From: Oceanibaculum nanhaiense
GTDB taxonomy: Bacteria; Pseudomonadota; Alphaproteobacteria; Oceanibaculales; Oceanibaculaceae
Direction of reading: 5' to 3'
DNA length: 64,000 nucleotides
Assembly (NCBI RefSeq): GCF_002148795.1
Contig: NZ_MPOB01000001.1
Location: forward strand, 186,001-250,000
Shown: one piece after another, positions 8,463-18,415 of the stretch
Numbering within the stretch: the first letter of the stretch is position 1
How the letters are laid out: each line of letters begins with the position of its first letter
Made by a program: the position numbers and the translations under genes
The notes under the pieces: generated by a model
What the model was told of the DNA's origin: nothing
Databases searched by the model: none
Seen by the model: the letters and a program-made list of their open reading frames with translations, nothing else

Positions 8463-8473
8463 TGGGAATTTCC

Positions 8474-9169
8474 TCAGGACAGGTTGTTTTTCAGGAAGGC
8501 GGCCGTGCGCTGATGCGCCAACGTGGCCGCTTCCTTGTTGTAATGCTCGCCGCCGACCCGCGCGAAGGCGTGATCGACCTCTGGATAGACATGCGCCTCG
8601 ACGCGCGGGTGGTCTTTGAGGCCAGCCAGAATCTTGTCCTGGGCTGGTTTTGGGACGAATTTGTCAAGGGCTGCGATGTGCATGAGCAAGGGTTTCTTGA
8701 TGCTCGCGGCTTCGCCCAGCAAATCCTGAATGCCGACACCGTAATAGCTGATGTTGCAATCGGCATCGGAGCGGGTTGCCATCAGATAGGCCATCTTGCC
8801 GCCTAGGCAGAACCCCATCGTGCCAACCTTGCCGTTACTGCCATCGATAGAGCGGGCGACCTTGACCGTCTCGATGAGATCGGAAACGCCTTTTTCGACA
8901 TCGAAGCCGTTGAACAGCTCGAAGGCGCGGGCCCATTCCGCCTCGCTCTGGTCGGTAATCTGGATTCCCGGCTCCTGGCGCCAGAACAGGTCGGGACAGA
9001 TGGTGATGAAGCCATCGCTGGCGAGATCGTTGCAGATATCCCGCATCACCTCATTGACGCCGAAGATTTCCTGGATCACGACGATGATGGCTGCGGGAGT
9101 CGTTTTTGGTGTGGCCATATAGGCCATGAAGGAGCCGCCATCGGCGGCCTTGATCTTTATCTCGGGCAT
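8474..9169 (-). CDS. Dienelactone hydrolase family protein
   Basis: This 231-residue alpha/beta hydrolase has the cysteine-nucleophile elbow GFCLGG (C121), with D169 and H200 (VDHAF) completing the Cys-Asp-His triad of carboxymethylenebutenolidase. Members open lactone or ester rings. The classical role is in chloroaromatic degradation, but no other catabolic genes are nearby, so the natural substrate is unknown. A GGAGGAA-type ribosome binding site precedes the ATG. Confidence 0.88.
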   Translation of the reverse strand: MPEIKIKAADGGSFMAYMATPKTTPAAIIVVIQEIFGVNEVMRDICNDLASDGFITICPDLFWRQEPGIQITDQSEAEWARAFELFNGFDVEKGVSDLIETVKVARSIDGSNGKVGTMGFCLGGKMAYLMATRSDADCNISYYGVGIQDLLGEAASIKKPLLMHIAALDKFVPKPAQDKILAGLKDHPRVEAHVYPEVDHAFARVGGEHYNKEAATLAHQRTAAFLKNNLS

Positions 9170-9234
9170 TGGTTCCTCCGAGTTTGGACAGATGGGGAGA
9201 TCATGGCGGCTTGAGGCAAAGATTCAAGCCGCTC

Positions 9235-9729
9235 CTACAATTCCGTCATCAGGCCGGACAGCAGAGGCAGGGCGGGTGCTTCATGATCCAGCAGCCGGGC
9301 CTTGGTCTTTTTGCCGTCGCCGCCGCTGAAGCCCACCAGGGAACCGTCCTTGCCGATCACCCGGTGGCAGGGAACGATGAGGGGGATGGGATTGGCGCCG
9401 CAGGCCATTCCGACCACACGCGGGTTGGAGCCGATCCGCGCCGCGATATCGCCATAGGTCAGGGTCTCGCCATAGGGGATGGTGAGCATTTCGTGCCAGA
9501 CCGCCAGATTATGGTTTGATCCGCGCAGATCGAGCGGCAGATCGAAATCTTTCAGCTGGCGCGCGAAATAGCCGGATATCTGCCGGGCGGATTCCTGCAG
9601 GACAGGGTCGTCGCTGTGGCGCGGACCACCAGCGGCGAAACGCAATGCGCAGATGGCGCCCTGCCGCGCGGTCACGGTCATCGGGCCGACGGGGCTGTCC
9701 AGGGTGAGTTGGGCGAGGGACTCCGTCAT
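9235..9729 (-). CDS. ogt: Methylated-DNA--protein-cysteine S-methyltransferase
   Basis: The 164-residue suicide repair protein transfers the alkyl group from O6-alkylguanine or O4-alkylthymine to its own cysteine. The active-site motif IVPCHRV (cysteine near residue 122) and the upstream helix GMACGANPIP are intact. The length fits Ogt rather than the longer Ada. Its ATG overlaps the stop of the upstream DUF255 gene by four bases, indicating translational coupling. Confidence 0.94.
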   Translation of the reverse strand: MTESLAQLTLDSPVGPMTVTARQGAICALRFAAGGPRHSDDPVLQESARQISGYFARQLKDFDLPLDLRGSNHNLAVWHEMLTIPYGETLTYGDIAARIGSNPRVVGMACGANPIPLIVPCHRVIGKDGSLVGFSGGDGKKTKARLLDHEAPALPLLSGLMTEL

Positions 9730-11768
9730 GCATCGCCCCGGGCGGCCAGCAGGGCCTCGCTGAGCGCCTTTGGATCAAGCAGGGGCAGGGAACAGCTCTG
9801 ACCGACACAGAGGTACGCAGCGCTCTGCGCAGGGGCCCCCAGAGCGGCACTGGCCGGATGGTTCGGGGGTAAGCTGCCCTTGGGCCCCAGCTGATGCAGA
9901 ATGAGGCCCGGCGCGGAAATTTCAGCGATGGCGCGCAGCAGGCCGACATAGGTGGGCGTGGCCGGATCGCCGGTTAGGGTGATTTGCAGCGGGCGCTGGG
10001 CGGTATCGCAGGCATTGAGGAAGGTGGCCAGCGGGAAGAAATTGCGGCCGATCTCTCCGGCAAACCGGGGAATCAGAATATCGGCTCGTTCCCGGTATTT
10101 CTCATTTCCTGTCAGATGATAGAGGGTCGTCAGCACCTGCAACATCGTGCCATTGCCGGCGGGTACGGCATTGTCCTGGGCGTTCTTGGCGCGCAGCAAG
10201 ACATCATCGGTATCGTCCGCGGTTGCGAAATAGCCGCCATCCGCCTGATCCCAGTAATGGGTGTCCAGGGTCTCAACCCAGCTGCGGGCCTGGTCGAGGA
10301 ACCGCTGATGGCGCGTGACCTGGAACAGCGCAAGCGCGGCGGATGCCATGTTGGCATAATCCTCCAGCGTTGCCGGGTGGCGCAGGATATGGCCGCGCCG
10401 ACTGTGACGCAACCGGCCGTCGATCGTCATTTTTTCGATCACATGATCGAAGGCGCGGATCGCGACCCGCAGCCAGTCGGCATGGGCGAAAGCGAAGCTG
10501 GCATGGGCGAGCGCGCGGATCATCAGGCCGTTCCAGTCGGCCAGCACTTTATCGTCCCAGCCTGGCCGCACGCGTTTCTCGCGATGGCTGAGCAGGGTTT
10601 GGCGAAGCTGGGCGAGCTGGCTCTCCGCCGCGCCATTGCCGAGGTCAGGCCGGCGATTGCGGTGCAGGATGGTAACGCCTTCCCAGTTACCTTCCGACGT
10701 CACGTCATAGGCGCGTTTGAAACTCTCCAGGGCCTCGTCCGGCTGATCGGCCAGCAGCCGATCGATCTCCGTCTCGCGCCAGACATAGAACTTGCCTTCC
10801 TCACCCTCGCTGTCGGCATCGAGCGAGCTGGCGAAACCGCCTTCCTCGGTGACCATTTCGCGCAGCACCCAGCCGATGGTCTCTTCCAGGCGCTGCCGGA
10901 ACAAGGGCCGGCCGGTTTCCAGGGCAGCGTGAGTCAGCAATTCGATGAGCTGGGCATTGTCGTACAGCATCTTCTCGAAATGCGGGGCCAGCCATTGCGC
11001 ATCGGTGGAATAGCGGGCAAAGCCGCCGCCCAGATGATCGTAGATGCCGCCCTGGCACATGCGCTCCAGCGTGAGCAGCACATAATCGCGCGAATCGCGG
11101 TTGCCGCGGCGCAGCCAGTGCCGCCACAGCATCATCAGGATGCCGGGCTGGGGGAATTTAGGCGCCCCACCGATACCGCCATGGATCGGATCGATCTCGC
11201 GGTGCAGGCGCTCGGCGATGCGGTCGAGCAGGGCCGGTTCGACGGACTCGCCGGCGGCTGGCTGTGCGAGCTGCCGCAGCGCCTCGCGCAGGGCGGTGGC
11301 GTTGCGCGAGACCTTGTCCGAACCTTCGGCATGGGCGTCGGCGATGGTCTGCAGGACCGATGTGAAGCCCGGCCGGCCGTAACGCGGCTCTTTCGGGAAA
11401 TAGGTGCCGCCCCAGAAGGGCTCGCCCTCGGCCGTGAGGAACATGGTCAGCGGCCAGCCGCCCTGTTCGCCCAGCAGGGCGAGCGCGGACTGGTAGATGT
11501 GGTCGATGTCCGGACGCTCTTCGCGGTCCACCTTCACATTGATGAACAGCTGGTTCATCAGGGCGGCGGTTTCTTCGTCCTCGAAGCTCTCATGCGCCAT
11601 CACATGGCACCAGTGGCAGGCGGCATAGCCGACGGAGAGCAGGATCGGCTTGCCCTCAGCGCGCGCGCGGTCGAGCGCGTCGCGTCCCCATGGCATCCAA
11701 TGTACAGGGTTGTCCTTGTGCTGAAGAAGATAGGGGCTGGCTTCCTGCGCCAGAAGATTGCCGCTCAT
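9726..11768 (-). CDS. Thioredoxin domain-containing protein of the DUF255 / YyaL family
   Basis: The 680-residue protein begins with the DUF255 thioredoxin-like domain (EASPYLLQHKDNPVHWMPWG, then the CHWC redox motif near residue 50). A long alpha/alpha toroid resembling glycoside hydrolases or N-acylglucosamine epimerases follows. The family is found from bacteria to the mammalian spermatogenesis-associated SPATA20. Its biochemical role is unsettled, and I do not assign one. It is translationally coupled to ogt. Confidence 0.9.
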   Translation of the reverse strand: MSGNLLAQEASPYLLQHKDNPVHWMPWGRDALDRARAEGKPILLSVGYAACHWCHVMAHESFEDEETAALMNQLFINVKVDREERPDIDHIYQSALALLGEQGGWPLTMFLTAEGEPFWGGTYFPKEPRYGRPGFTSVLQTIADAHAEGSDKVSRNATALREALRQLAQPAAGESVEPALLDRIAERLHREIDPIHGGIGGAPKFPQPGILMMLWRHWLRRGNRDSRDYVLLTLERMCQGGIYDHLGGGFARYSTDAQWLAPHFEKMLYDNAQLIELLTHAALETGRPLFRQRLEETIGWVLREMVTEEGGFASSLDADSEGEEGKFYVWRETEIDRLLADQPDEALESFKRAYDVTSEGNWEGVTILHRNRRPDLGNGAAESQLAQLRQTLLSHREKRVRPGWDDKVLADWNGLMIRALAHASFAFAHADWLRVAIRAFDHVIEKMTIDGRLRHSRRGHILRHPATLEDYANMASAALALFQVTRHQRFLDQARSWVETLDTHYWDQADGGYFATADDTDDVLLRAKNAQDNAVPAGNGTMLQVLTTLYHLTGNEKYRERADILIPRFAGEIGRNFFPLATFLNACDTAQRPLQITLTGDPATPTYVGLLRAIAEISAPGLILHQLGPKGSLPPNHPASAALGAPAQSAAYLCVGQSCSLPLLDPKALSEALLAARGDA

Positions 11769-11938
11769 CTGTGGCCTTTCCCGCCTGCTGTGCCCGGTAT
11801 AGGGTTGATATCGGCTTGGCAGAGCCAGTCTTAATGGTTGGCCGTTACAGGCTTGAGTTCAAGTCCGCACAGTCTGAGGGGCGGATGATGGCAGCGCAGG
11901 GCGATTTAATCGTTACGTAAGCGGTATATGAGGCGCCG

Positions 11939-12202
11939 ATGAAGATCACGGTCAATATCGATTGTACACCGGAAGAGGCGCGGCGCTTCTTCGGGCTGCC
12001 CGATGTCCAGCCGATGCAGGAGGCCGTGATGGCCGAAATGCAGGAGCGGCTGCTCGGCGGCATCAAGCAGATGGATCCGGACGCCATGCTGAAGAGCTGG
12101 TTCCAGGGAGTGCCCGGTGGTATGGCCTCCATGGAGGCGCTTCAGAAGATGTTCTGGAGTCAGTTCGGCGACAGCGGAAACAAGGGAGAAAAGCCAGAGT
12201 GA
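11939..12202 (+). CDS. Small DUF6489-type protein of unknown function
   Basis: This 87-residue acidic protein has a conserved-looking N-terminus (MKITVNIDCTPEEARRFFGLPDV) and a helical, glycine-containing C-terminal half with no membrane segment. I recognise the pattern as the alphaproteobacterial DUF6489 family, which has no known function. Its TGA stop overlaps the GTG start of the next gene (GTGA), so the two products are translated together. The 170-base gap upstream contains the palindrome CTTGAGTTCAAG at 11852-11863 and no further gene. Confidence 0.75.
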   Translation: MKITVNIDCTPEEARRFFGLPDVQPMQEAVMAEMQERLLGGIKQMDPDAMLKSWFQGVPGGMASMEALQKMFWSQFGDSGNKGEKPE

Positions 12203-12582
12203 CCGATATCTCGACCGGAATTGCTGATAAGAATCAAGAGGACTTCGAGTCGTACTACCGCTGCCATGTTTTCTGCTGCACGAATCGCAGACCCGATGGC
12301 CACAAGCGCGGTTCCTGCGCGGCGAGCGGTTCCGAACCGCTGCGTGCCTATATGAAGGCGCGCGCCAAGGAACTCGCCATACCCGGTGTCCGGATCAACA
12401 ATGCCGGCTGTCTCGACCGCTGCGAGCTGGGGCCAGTGCTGGTGATCTATCCGGAAGGCGTCTGGTACAAATATCAGACACAGGCGGATATCGATGAAAT
12501 TCTGACCGTGCATCTGCGCGATGGCGGACGCGTGGCGCGTCTGATGCTGCGCCCGGAAGACGGGCCAGACCAGGCGGGCTGA
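12199..12582 (+). CDS. Thioredoxin-like [2Fe-2S] ferredoxin
   Basis: From a GTG start overlapping the previous stop this gives 127 residues. Six cysteines (C22, C26, C27, C40, C71, C75) include the C-x12-C and C-x3-C spacing of thioredoxin-fold [2Fe-2S] ferredoxins, with GCLDRCELGPVLVIYPEG as the clearest signature. Such proteins carry electrons or act as redox sensors. The partner is unknown, but the coupled DUF6489 protein is a candidate. An open frame continues upstream to 11962, but there it only shadows the DUF6489 gene. Confidence 0.85.
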   Translation: MTDISTGIADKNQEDFESYYRCHVFCCTNRRPDGHKRGSCAASGSEPLRAYMKARAKELAIPGVRINNAGCLDRCELGPVLVIYPEGVWYKYQTQADIDEILTVHLRDGGRVARLMLRPEDGPDQAG

Positions 12583-12607
12583 CCGCACTTACCGTAACGG
12601 CCCAATC

Positions 12608-13942
12608 ATGACTGACCAGACGATCTTCGCGCTGGCGACGCCTTCAGGCCGTTCCGGCATTGCTGTCGTGCGGCTGTCCGGTCCGGCGACGGGGGCGGCG
12701 CTGCAGGCCATGACCGGGCGCCCGCTGCCGCCGGCGCGCAAGGCGGTGCGCCGGCCCGTGTGTGATCCGGAGAGCGGGGAGATGCTGGATGCGGCGCTGA
12801 TTCTCTGGTTTCCCGCACCGGCCAGCTTCACCGGCGAGGATGTCGCGGAGCTGCATCTGCATGGCGGGCGGGCGGTCATCGCCGCGGTGATGCAGCTTCT
12901 CGCCCGGCAGCCGGGCCTGCGCCTGGCGGAACCAGGGGAATTTACCCGCCGCGCCTTCCTTGCCGGCAAGATGGACCTGACCGCGGTCGAGGGGCTTGCC
13001 GATCTGATCGATGCGGAGACGGAGGCCCAGCGCCGCCAGGCCCTGCGCCAGATGGGCGGGGCGTTGGCCACGCTTTATGAGGGCTGGCGCAGCCGGCTGT
13101 TGCGGGTGCTGGCGCATGCCGAGGCGGTGATCGATTTCGCCGACGAGGATTTACCGGAGGAGACCAGCACCCAGCTTCAGGCCGATGTGGCGGCGTTGCG
13201 CGCGGAAATAGCTGCGCATCTGGGTGATTCCAGGCGCGGGGAAAGGCTGCGCGAAGGGGTCCGTATCGCCATCATCGGCCCGGCCAATGCTGGAAAATCC
13301 AGCCTGCTGAACTGGCTCGCGGGACGCGATGCCGCCATCGTCTCGGCCGTGGCGGGCACAACGCGCGATGTGATCGAAGTACATCTGGATCTGGGCGGCT
13401 ACCCGGTTTTGCTCGCAGACACGGCGGGATTACGGGAGACGCCGGATGCCCTGGAAGAAGAGGGGATACGGCGCGCGCGGCGCTGGGCGCAGGAGGCGGA
13501 CTACCGCATTTTGCTGCTCGACGGCTCGGTAGCGAGGGATGCGCAGTCTCTGGCCCTCATCGCACAGGAAAATCCATCTATTGTGGTTCTTAATAAGGCA
13601 GACCTCATGATGTCGGGGCCTACCAGCGCTACGTCAGAAGCGGATTGTATTACAATTTCGGTCTCGTCCGGTCAGGGGTTGCAGGAATTTCTGATGCGGT
13701 TGGAACAGGAGGTAGCGCGCTTGGCAGCACCCGGGGAGGCACCCGCCCTGACGCGGATACGGCACCGTATGGCCCTGCAGGCGGCGCAGGAATCGCTGGA
13801 CCGTTTCTCTGCAGCAGCGTCTCCGGATCTGGCCGCGGAAGATTTGCGGCTGGCGGTGCGGGAGATCGGTCGGATTACCGGGCGGGTCGATGTCGAGGAT
13901 CTGCTGGATGTGATCTTCCGCGATTTCTGCCTCGGCAAGTAG
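12608..13942 (+). CDS. mnmE: tRNA uridine-5-carboxymethylaminomethyl modification GTPase
   Basis: The 444-residue MnmE works with MnmG to modify U34 of certain tRNAs. It has the N-terminal tetrahydrofolate-binding domain (FALATPSGRSGIAVVRLSGP), a helical domain, and an inserted G domain with the P-loop GPANAGKSS near 223-231, DTAGLRET and NKAD. It ends with FCLGK, whose cysteine is the conserved C-terminal catalytic residue. A parS site separates it from its partner mnmG. Confidence 0.96.
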   Translation: MTDQTIFALATPSGRSGIAVVRLSGPATGAALQAMTGRPLPPARKAVRRPVCDPESGEMLDAALILWFPAPASFTGEDVAELHLHGGRAVIAAVMQLLARQPGLRLAEPGEFTRRAFLAGKMDLTAVEGLADLIDAETEAQRRQALRQMGGALATLYEGWRSRLLRVLAHAEAVIDFADEDLPEETSTQLQADVAALRAEIAAHLGDSRRGERLREGVRIAIIGPANAGKSSLLNWLAGRDAAIVSAVAGTTRDVIEVHLDLGGYPVLLADTAGLRETPDALEEEGIRRARRWAQEADYRILLLDGSVARDAQSLALIAQENPSIVVLNKADLMMSGPTSATSEADCITISVSSGQGLQEFLMRLEQEVARLAAPGEAPALTRIRHRMALQAAQESLDRFSAAASPDLAAEDLRLAVREIGRITGRVDVEDLLDVIFRDFCLGK

Positions 13943-13974
13943 GGGATTAGCCGTCGCTGGGTCGGGGCATATGC

Positions 13975-13990
13975 TGTTTCACGTGAAACA
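13975..13990. other. parS: parS centromere site 2
   Basis: A perfect TGTTTCACGTGAAACA lies in the 87-base gap between mnmE and mnmG, about 3.4 kb upstream of parB. It should bind ParB and contribute to the partition complex near the origin. Confidence 0.95.
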
Positions 13991-14029
13991 TCGCTTTATG
14001 ATCGCCCTTGGAATCGTTAAAGTCCGGCC

Positions 14030-15916
14030 ATGAAGAATTTCGATGTAATTGTGGTTGGCGGCGGTCACGCCGGTTGCGAGGCAGCTGCCGCGTCGGCGCG
14101 CCTGGGCGCGCGTACACTGCTGCTGACCCATCGGCGCGATACGATCGGCGCCATGTCATGCAATCCGGCCATTGGCGGGTTGGGCAAAGGGCATCTGGTG
14201 CGGGAGATTGATGCGCTGGATGGTGTGATGGCGCGCGCCATAGATCGTGCCGGCATCCAGTTTCGTCTATTGAACCGCAGCAAGGGGGCGGCCGTGCGTG
14301 GGCCGCGCGCCCAGGCCGACCGCAAGCTCTATCGGCAGGCAATCCAGGCCTTGCTCGCGGAGCAGGCCGGTTTGACTATTCAGGAAGGGGCGGTCGAGGA
14401 TCTGCGCCTTGATGCCGATGGCCGCGTGACGGGCGTCATTCTGTCTGGTGGTGAGGAAATAGCATCGGCTGCCGTGGTGGTTACTACGGGAACTTTTTTG
14501 CGCGGCATCATCCATCGCGGTGAGGAGCAGACACCGGCGGGCCGGGTTGGCGAGGCGCCATCTATCGGGCTGGCACGGACGCTGGAACGCGCCGCTTTCG
14601 CGATGGGGCGGCTGAAGACCGGAACGCCGCCAAGGCTGGACGGCAAGAGCATCGACTGGGCGGCGCTTGAGGTCCAGCCGGGCGATGATCCGCCGATCCC
14701 GTTTTCCTTCCTGACAGACAAGATCACGACACCGCAGATCGTCTGCCATATCACCGAGACCCGGCCCGAGACCCACGCGATCATCCGCGCCAATCTGCAC
14801 CGGTCGGCGGTGTATTCCGGGCAGATCGCAGGGACGGGGCCGCGTTATTGTCCGTCCATCGAGGACAAGGTGGTGCGCTTTGCCGAGAAGGAACGGCACC
14901 AGATTTTCCTGGAGCCGGAGGGTCTGGACGACGACACCGTCTATCCCAATGGCATTTCGACCTCGCTGCCGGTCGAGGTTCAGGAAGCGCTGATTGCGAC
15001 TATGCCGGGCCTGGCGCGGGCGCGCATCCTGCAGCCGGGCTACGCCATCGAGTATGATTTCATTGACCCGCGCGAGTTGAAGCCGAACCTGGAAACGCGC
15101 CGCCTGCCGGGACTGTTCCTGGCCGGGCAGATCAACGGGACGACCGGCTATGAGGAGGCGGCGGGGCAGGGCCTCATCGCCGGCATCAATGCGGCGCTGC
15201 TCGCGGGCGGGGCGGCAAACGTGTTTACGCTGGATCGGGCGGAAGCCTATATCGGCGTAATGATCGACGATCTGGTGACGCGCGGGGCGGACGAGCCCTA
15301 TCGGATGTTCACCTCGCGCGCGGAATACCGATTGTTGCTGCGGGCCGATAATGCTGACCAGCGCCTGACCGAAAAAGGCGTGGCGCTGGGTGTGGTGGGC
15401 AGCGAGCGCGGCCGCGCGTTCACACAGAAGAAGAAGGCTTTGTCCGAGGCGCGCGGCATGCTCGAAAATCTCCGGGCGACGCCAAGCTCTTTGGCCCGTC
15501 AGGGTGTTCCGATCAATCAGGATGGTGTGATCCGGTCAGCGGCCGAGCTGTTGTCTTATCCGGACATTAGTCTCACGCGCCTGACGCAGATCTGGCCGGA
15601 GCTCTCCGCCATCGCCGCGCCGATTGCCGAACAGCTGGAAATCGACGGGCTTTATGCGGGCTATCTGAAGCGCCAGCAGGCAGATGTCGATGCCTATCGC
15701 CGCGACGAATCGCTGCTTCTGCCGGACAGGCTCGACTATGCATCCGTTGGCGGGCTCTCGACGGAAATCCGCGACAAGCTGAGCCGTGCCCGGCCAACGA
15801 CATTGGGGGCGGCGGCGCGCATCCCGGGCGTGACGCCGGCGGCGCTGACGGCATTGCTGCGCCATGTCCGCGCTCGCTCTGTGGCGCTGACGGATGAGGC
15901 GAGCCTTGTCGGCTGA
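14030..15916 (+). CDS. mnmG: tRNA uridine-5-carboxymethylaminomethyl modification enzyme MnmG
   Basis: The 628-residue flavoprotein pairs with MnmE to install the carboxymethylaminomethyl or aminomethyl group at U34 of tRNA. The FAD-binding [10 protein letters not shown] is at residues 9-18, followed by the family signature GIKTGTP-like segment [11 protein letters not shown] and the second signature [10 protein letters not shown] near 371-380. Length is normal for the long form. The 3' end overlaps rsmG by 23 bases, as is common in the mnmG-rsmG-parA-parB operon. Confidence 0.97.
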   Translation: MKNFDVIVVGGGHAGCEAAAASARLGARTLLLTHRRDTIGAMSCNPAIGGLGKGHLVREIDALDGVMARAIDRAGIQFRLLNRSKGAAVRGPRAQADRKLYRQAIQALLAEQAGLTIQEGAVEDLRLDADGRVTGVILSGGEEIASAAVVVTTGTFLRGIIHRGEEQTPAGRVGEAPSIGLARTLERAAFAMGRLKTGTPPRLDGKSIDWAALEVQPGDDPPIPFSFLTDKITTPQIVCHITETRPETHAIIRANLHRSAVYSGQIAGTGPRYCPSIEDKVVRFAEKERHQIFLEPEGLDDDTVYPNGISTSLPVEVQEALIATMPGLARARILQPGYAIEYDFIDPRELKPNLETRRLPGLFLAGQINGTTGYEEAAGQGLIAGINAALLAGGAANVFTLDRAEAYIGVMIDDLVTRGADEPYRMFTSRAEYRLLLRADNADQRLTEKGVALGVVGSERGRAFTQKKKALSEARGMLENLRATPSSLARQGVPINQDGVIRSAAELLSYPDISLTRLTQIWPELSAIAAPIAEQLEIDGLYAGYLKRQQADVDAYRRDESLLLPDRLDYASVGGLSTEIRDKLSRARPTTLGAAARIPGVTPAALTALLRHVRARSVALTDEASLVG

Positions 15917-16547
15917 TCGGGAGCAGGGCGTTTTGACAGCTGAGGACGTTCGGGCGGCCACGGATGTTTCACGTGAAACACTGATCCGCCTCGAGGCCTA
16001 TGTCGATTTGCTCGCCAAATGGCAAAAGGCAGTCAATCTGGTCGGCCCCAGCACGCTAAAAGATGTCTGGCGTCGCCATATCCTCGATTCCCTTCAGCTT
16101 ATGCCGTATAGTCCAGAACAGAGTGCTTCCGCGCTCGATCTTGGAAGCGGGGCCGGATTGCCGGGACTTATCCTGGCAATCGCAGGAGTGAAGGGGATGA
16201 CGCTGGTCGAATCGGATGCGCGTAAGGTTGCCTTCCTGCGGGAGGCGACCCGGGTGACCGAGACGGAACTGGAAGTCTTTCATGGCCGGATCGAGACGCT
16301 CCCGGCCCGGAAAGTGGATCTGGTAACCGCCCGCGCCCTGACATCCGTGGCCGGACTCCTCGGCTATACTTGGCCATACCTACAGCCTGGGGGGCGCTGT
16401 CTGTTCCTGAAGGGCAGGGGCGTCGATGATGAGCTGAAAGCGGCAGAATCGCTTTGGGAAATGCGGGTCACCAAATATCCCAGCCGGACCGCGCCGGACG
16501 GGGTGATCCTTCAACTGGAGGGCATACGTCATGTTGGAGATGCTTGA
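15894..16547 (+). CDS. rsmG: 16S rRNA (guanine(527)-N(7))-methyltransferase
   Basis: The 217-residue SAM-dependent enzyme methylates N7 of G527 in 16S rRNA. The SAM-binding motif [11 protein letters not shown] lies near residues 80-90. The start at 15894 overlaps mnmG; a TTG at 15907 is an alternative. Residues D24 to T29 (DVSRET) are encoded by a perfect parS site, so the sequence serves two purposes. The end overlaps parA by 17 bases, consistent with one operon. Confidence 0.94.
   Translation: MRRALSADREQGVLTAEDVRAATDVSRETLIRLEAYVDLLAKWQKAVNLVGPSTLKDVWRRHILDSLQLMPYSPEQSASALDLGSGAGLPGLILAIAGVKGMTLVESDARKVAFLREATRVTETELEVFHGRIETLPARKVDLVTARALTSVAGLLGYTWPYLQPGGRCLFLKGRGVDDELKAAESLWEMRVTKYPSRTAPDGVILQLEGIRHVGDA
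15965..15980. other. parS: parS centromere site 3, inside rsmG
   Basis: A perfect TGTTTCACGTGAAACA is embedded in the coding sequence of rsmG, where it encodes most of DVSRET. It is the parS site closest to parAB, about 1.4 kb upstream of parB. Confidence 0.95.
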
Positions 16548-17358
16548 CGAGTCTGAGTCGCTGGTCGCGATGGTTCAGGATGGGCCGCGTATCATTTCCG
16601 TGGTCAATCAGAAGGGCGGGGTCGGCAAGACGACGACCACGATCAACCTGGGTACGGCGCTCGCCGCTTGCGGCAAGACGGTTCTGTTGATCGATCTCGA
16701 CCCGCAGGGCAATGCCTCCACCGGCCTTGGCATTCCGCGGGCCGCACGGGAGCAAGACATCTATGCCGTGATTTGTGATGGGCTCGATATCGGGGCTGCG
16801 GTGACGCCGACCGTGATTCCGGGCATGTCCATCGTGCCGTCGTCGGTCAATCTGTCCGGTGCGGAAATCGAGCTGGTGAATTTCGAGCGCCGGGAATACC
16901 GCATGCAGGAAGCGCTGACCGGCCTCACCGAGAGCTTCGATTATGTCCTGATCGACTGCCCGCCCTCGCTCGGGCTGCTTACCCTGAATGCGCTGGTTGC
17001 CTCGGATGCGGTTCTGGTGCCGCTGCAGTGCGAATTCTATGCGCTGGAAGGGCTCAGCCATCTGCTGAATACGATCAAGCGGGTGAAGAAGAATCTGAAC
17101 CCGCGGCTGGAAATTCAGGGCGTGGTGCTCACCATGTTCGACCGCCGCAACAACCTCTCGGAAGCGGTGGCGGCCGATGTGCGCGGCCATCTGGGCGACA
17201 AGGTCTACACCACCGTGATTCCGCGCAATGTGCGGATTTCAGAAGCGCCGTCGCACGGCAAGCCGGTCATCGTCTATGACATGCGCTGCCCGGGCGCGCA
17301 GGCCTATATCCATTTGGCCAGCGAAGTAATGAAACGCGAACGGAGCCTGGCCGCCTGA
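16531..17358 (+). CDS. parA: Chromosome partitioning ATPase ParA
   Basis: The 275-residue ATPase has the deviant Walker A motif KGGVGKTT at residues 28-35 and a Walker B-like VLIDCPPSLGLL near 135. ParA dimers bind nucleoid DNA and pull ParB-parS complexes apart as ATP is hydrolysed. An internal ATG at 16570 would remove 13 poorly conserved residues and cannot be excluded as the start. The stop overlaps the parB ATG by one base. Confidence 0.96.
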   Translation: MLEMLDESESLVAMVQDGPRIISVVNQKGGVGKTTTTINLGTALAACGKTVLLIDLDPQGNASTGLGIPRAAREQDIYAVICDGLDIGAAVTPTVIPGMSIVPSSVNLSGAEIELVNFERREYRMQEALTGLTESFDYVLIDCPPSLGLLTLNALVASDAVLVPLQCEFYALEGLSHLLNTIKRVKKNLNPRLEIQGVVLTMFDRRNNLSEAVAADVRGHLGDKVYTTVIPRNVRISEAPSHGKPVIVYDMRCPGAQAYIHLASEVMKRERSLAA

Positions 17359-18398
17359 TGGCACGCGAAAAGAGACAGAATCTGGGGCGGGGCCTCGACG
17401 CGCTGCTGGGCGAGGACAGCGAGGATTATGCCGAGCTCGACAAGGTGCGGCAGGGCAAGACCGCGCCGATCGAGTATCTGGAGCCGGGACCGTTTCAGCC
17501 GCGCCGACTGTTCGCCGCCGAGGAGATGGAATCGCTGATCGATTCGATCCGTGACAAGGGCGTGCTGCAGCCCATCCTGGTCCGCCGGCACCCGTCCGAT
17601 CCGACGCGCTACCAGATTATCGCCGGAGAGCGGCGCTGGCGCGCGGCGCAGGCGGCGCAACTGCATGAAGTTCCGGTCGTTATCCGCGAATTCGACGACC
17701 GCGAGGCGCTGGAAGTCGCGCTGGTCGAGAATATCCAGCGCCAGGACCTGACCCCCATCGAGGAGGCCGAAGGCTATCGGCGGCTGATGGAGGAATTTGG
17801 TCATACCCAGGAGGCGCTGGCGCAGGTCATCGGCAAGAGCCGCAGCCATATCGCCAATATGCTGCGTCTGCTGGGGCTACCGGTTGCGGTGCGTGAAGCC
17901 GTGGAAGAAGGCAAGATCAGCGCCGGTCATGCCCGGGCGCTGCTGGTCGTGCCGAACAGCGAAAACCTGCTGGGGCAGGTCATCGCCAAGGGGCTCAGCG
18001 TCCGCGATACGGAAAAGCTGGTGCAGCGGGCGAAAGCGCCGGAAACCGACGATGCCGAGGGCACGGCCGCAGCGGACGGGCCGAAGCGCCGCAAGGCATC
18101 GGCGCGCGAGAAGGACACCGATACGCTGGCCCTGGAGCGCGATTTGTCTGCCCTGTTGGGACTGACGGTCAGCATCGATTTCAGGCCTGGTCAGGGTGGG
18201 GTGCTGTCCATCGAATATCGCACGCTCGAACAGCTCGACGATGTGCTGTCGCGCCTGAGCCGCGGCGGACGCCAGCCCGATGTTGAAGGTGAGGAGGCGG
18301 GGGAAGGTTTCGGCGAAGATGCCATGATGGCCTCATTCGACCCCGAGGATCCGTTGATACCCGACACTGAAGAAGAACCGGAAGAGCCGCAAGGCTGA
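17358..18398 (+). CDS. parB: Chromosome partitioning protein ParB (CTPase centromere-binding protein)
   Basis: The 346-residue protein has the basic N-terminal [14 protein letters not shown] ParA-stimulating segment. The CTP-binding ParB domain with [11 protein letters not shown] lies near residues 90-100, the helix-turn-helix ([21 protein letters not shown]) at about 147-170, and a C-terminal dimer domain is followed by an acidic tail rich in Glu. It loads at parS and spreads as a CTP-dependent clamp. Three perfect parS sites are visible in this window. Confidence 0.97.
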   Translation: MAREKRQNLGRGLDALLGEDSEDYAELDKVRQGKTAPIEYLEPGPFQPRRLFAAEEMESLIDSIRDKGVLQPILVRRHPSDPTRYQIIAGERRWRAAQAAQLHEVPVVIREFDDREALEVALVENIQRQDLTPIEEAEGYRRLMEEFGHTQEALAQVIGKSRSHIANMLRLLGLPVAVREAVEEGKISAGHARALLVVPNSENLLGQVIAKGLSVRDTEKLVQRAKAPETDDAEGTAAADGPKRRKASAREKDTDTLALERDLSALLGLTVSIDFRPGQGGVLSIEYRTLEQLDDVLSRLSRGGRQPDVEGEEAGEGFGEDAMMASFDPEDPLIPDTEEEPEEPQG

Positions 18399-18415
18399 CG
18401 CGCCCTTAGGGCCCC

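Noticed and set aside
9984-11834. A 616-residue plus-strand frame opposite the DUF255 gene
   Set aside because: Shadow of a conserved minus-strand gene; the composition has no domain signal.
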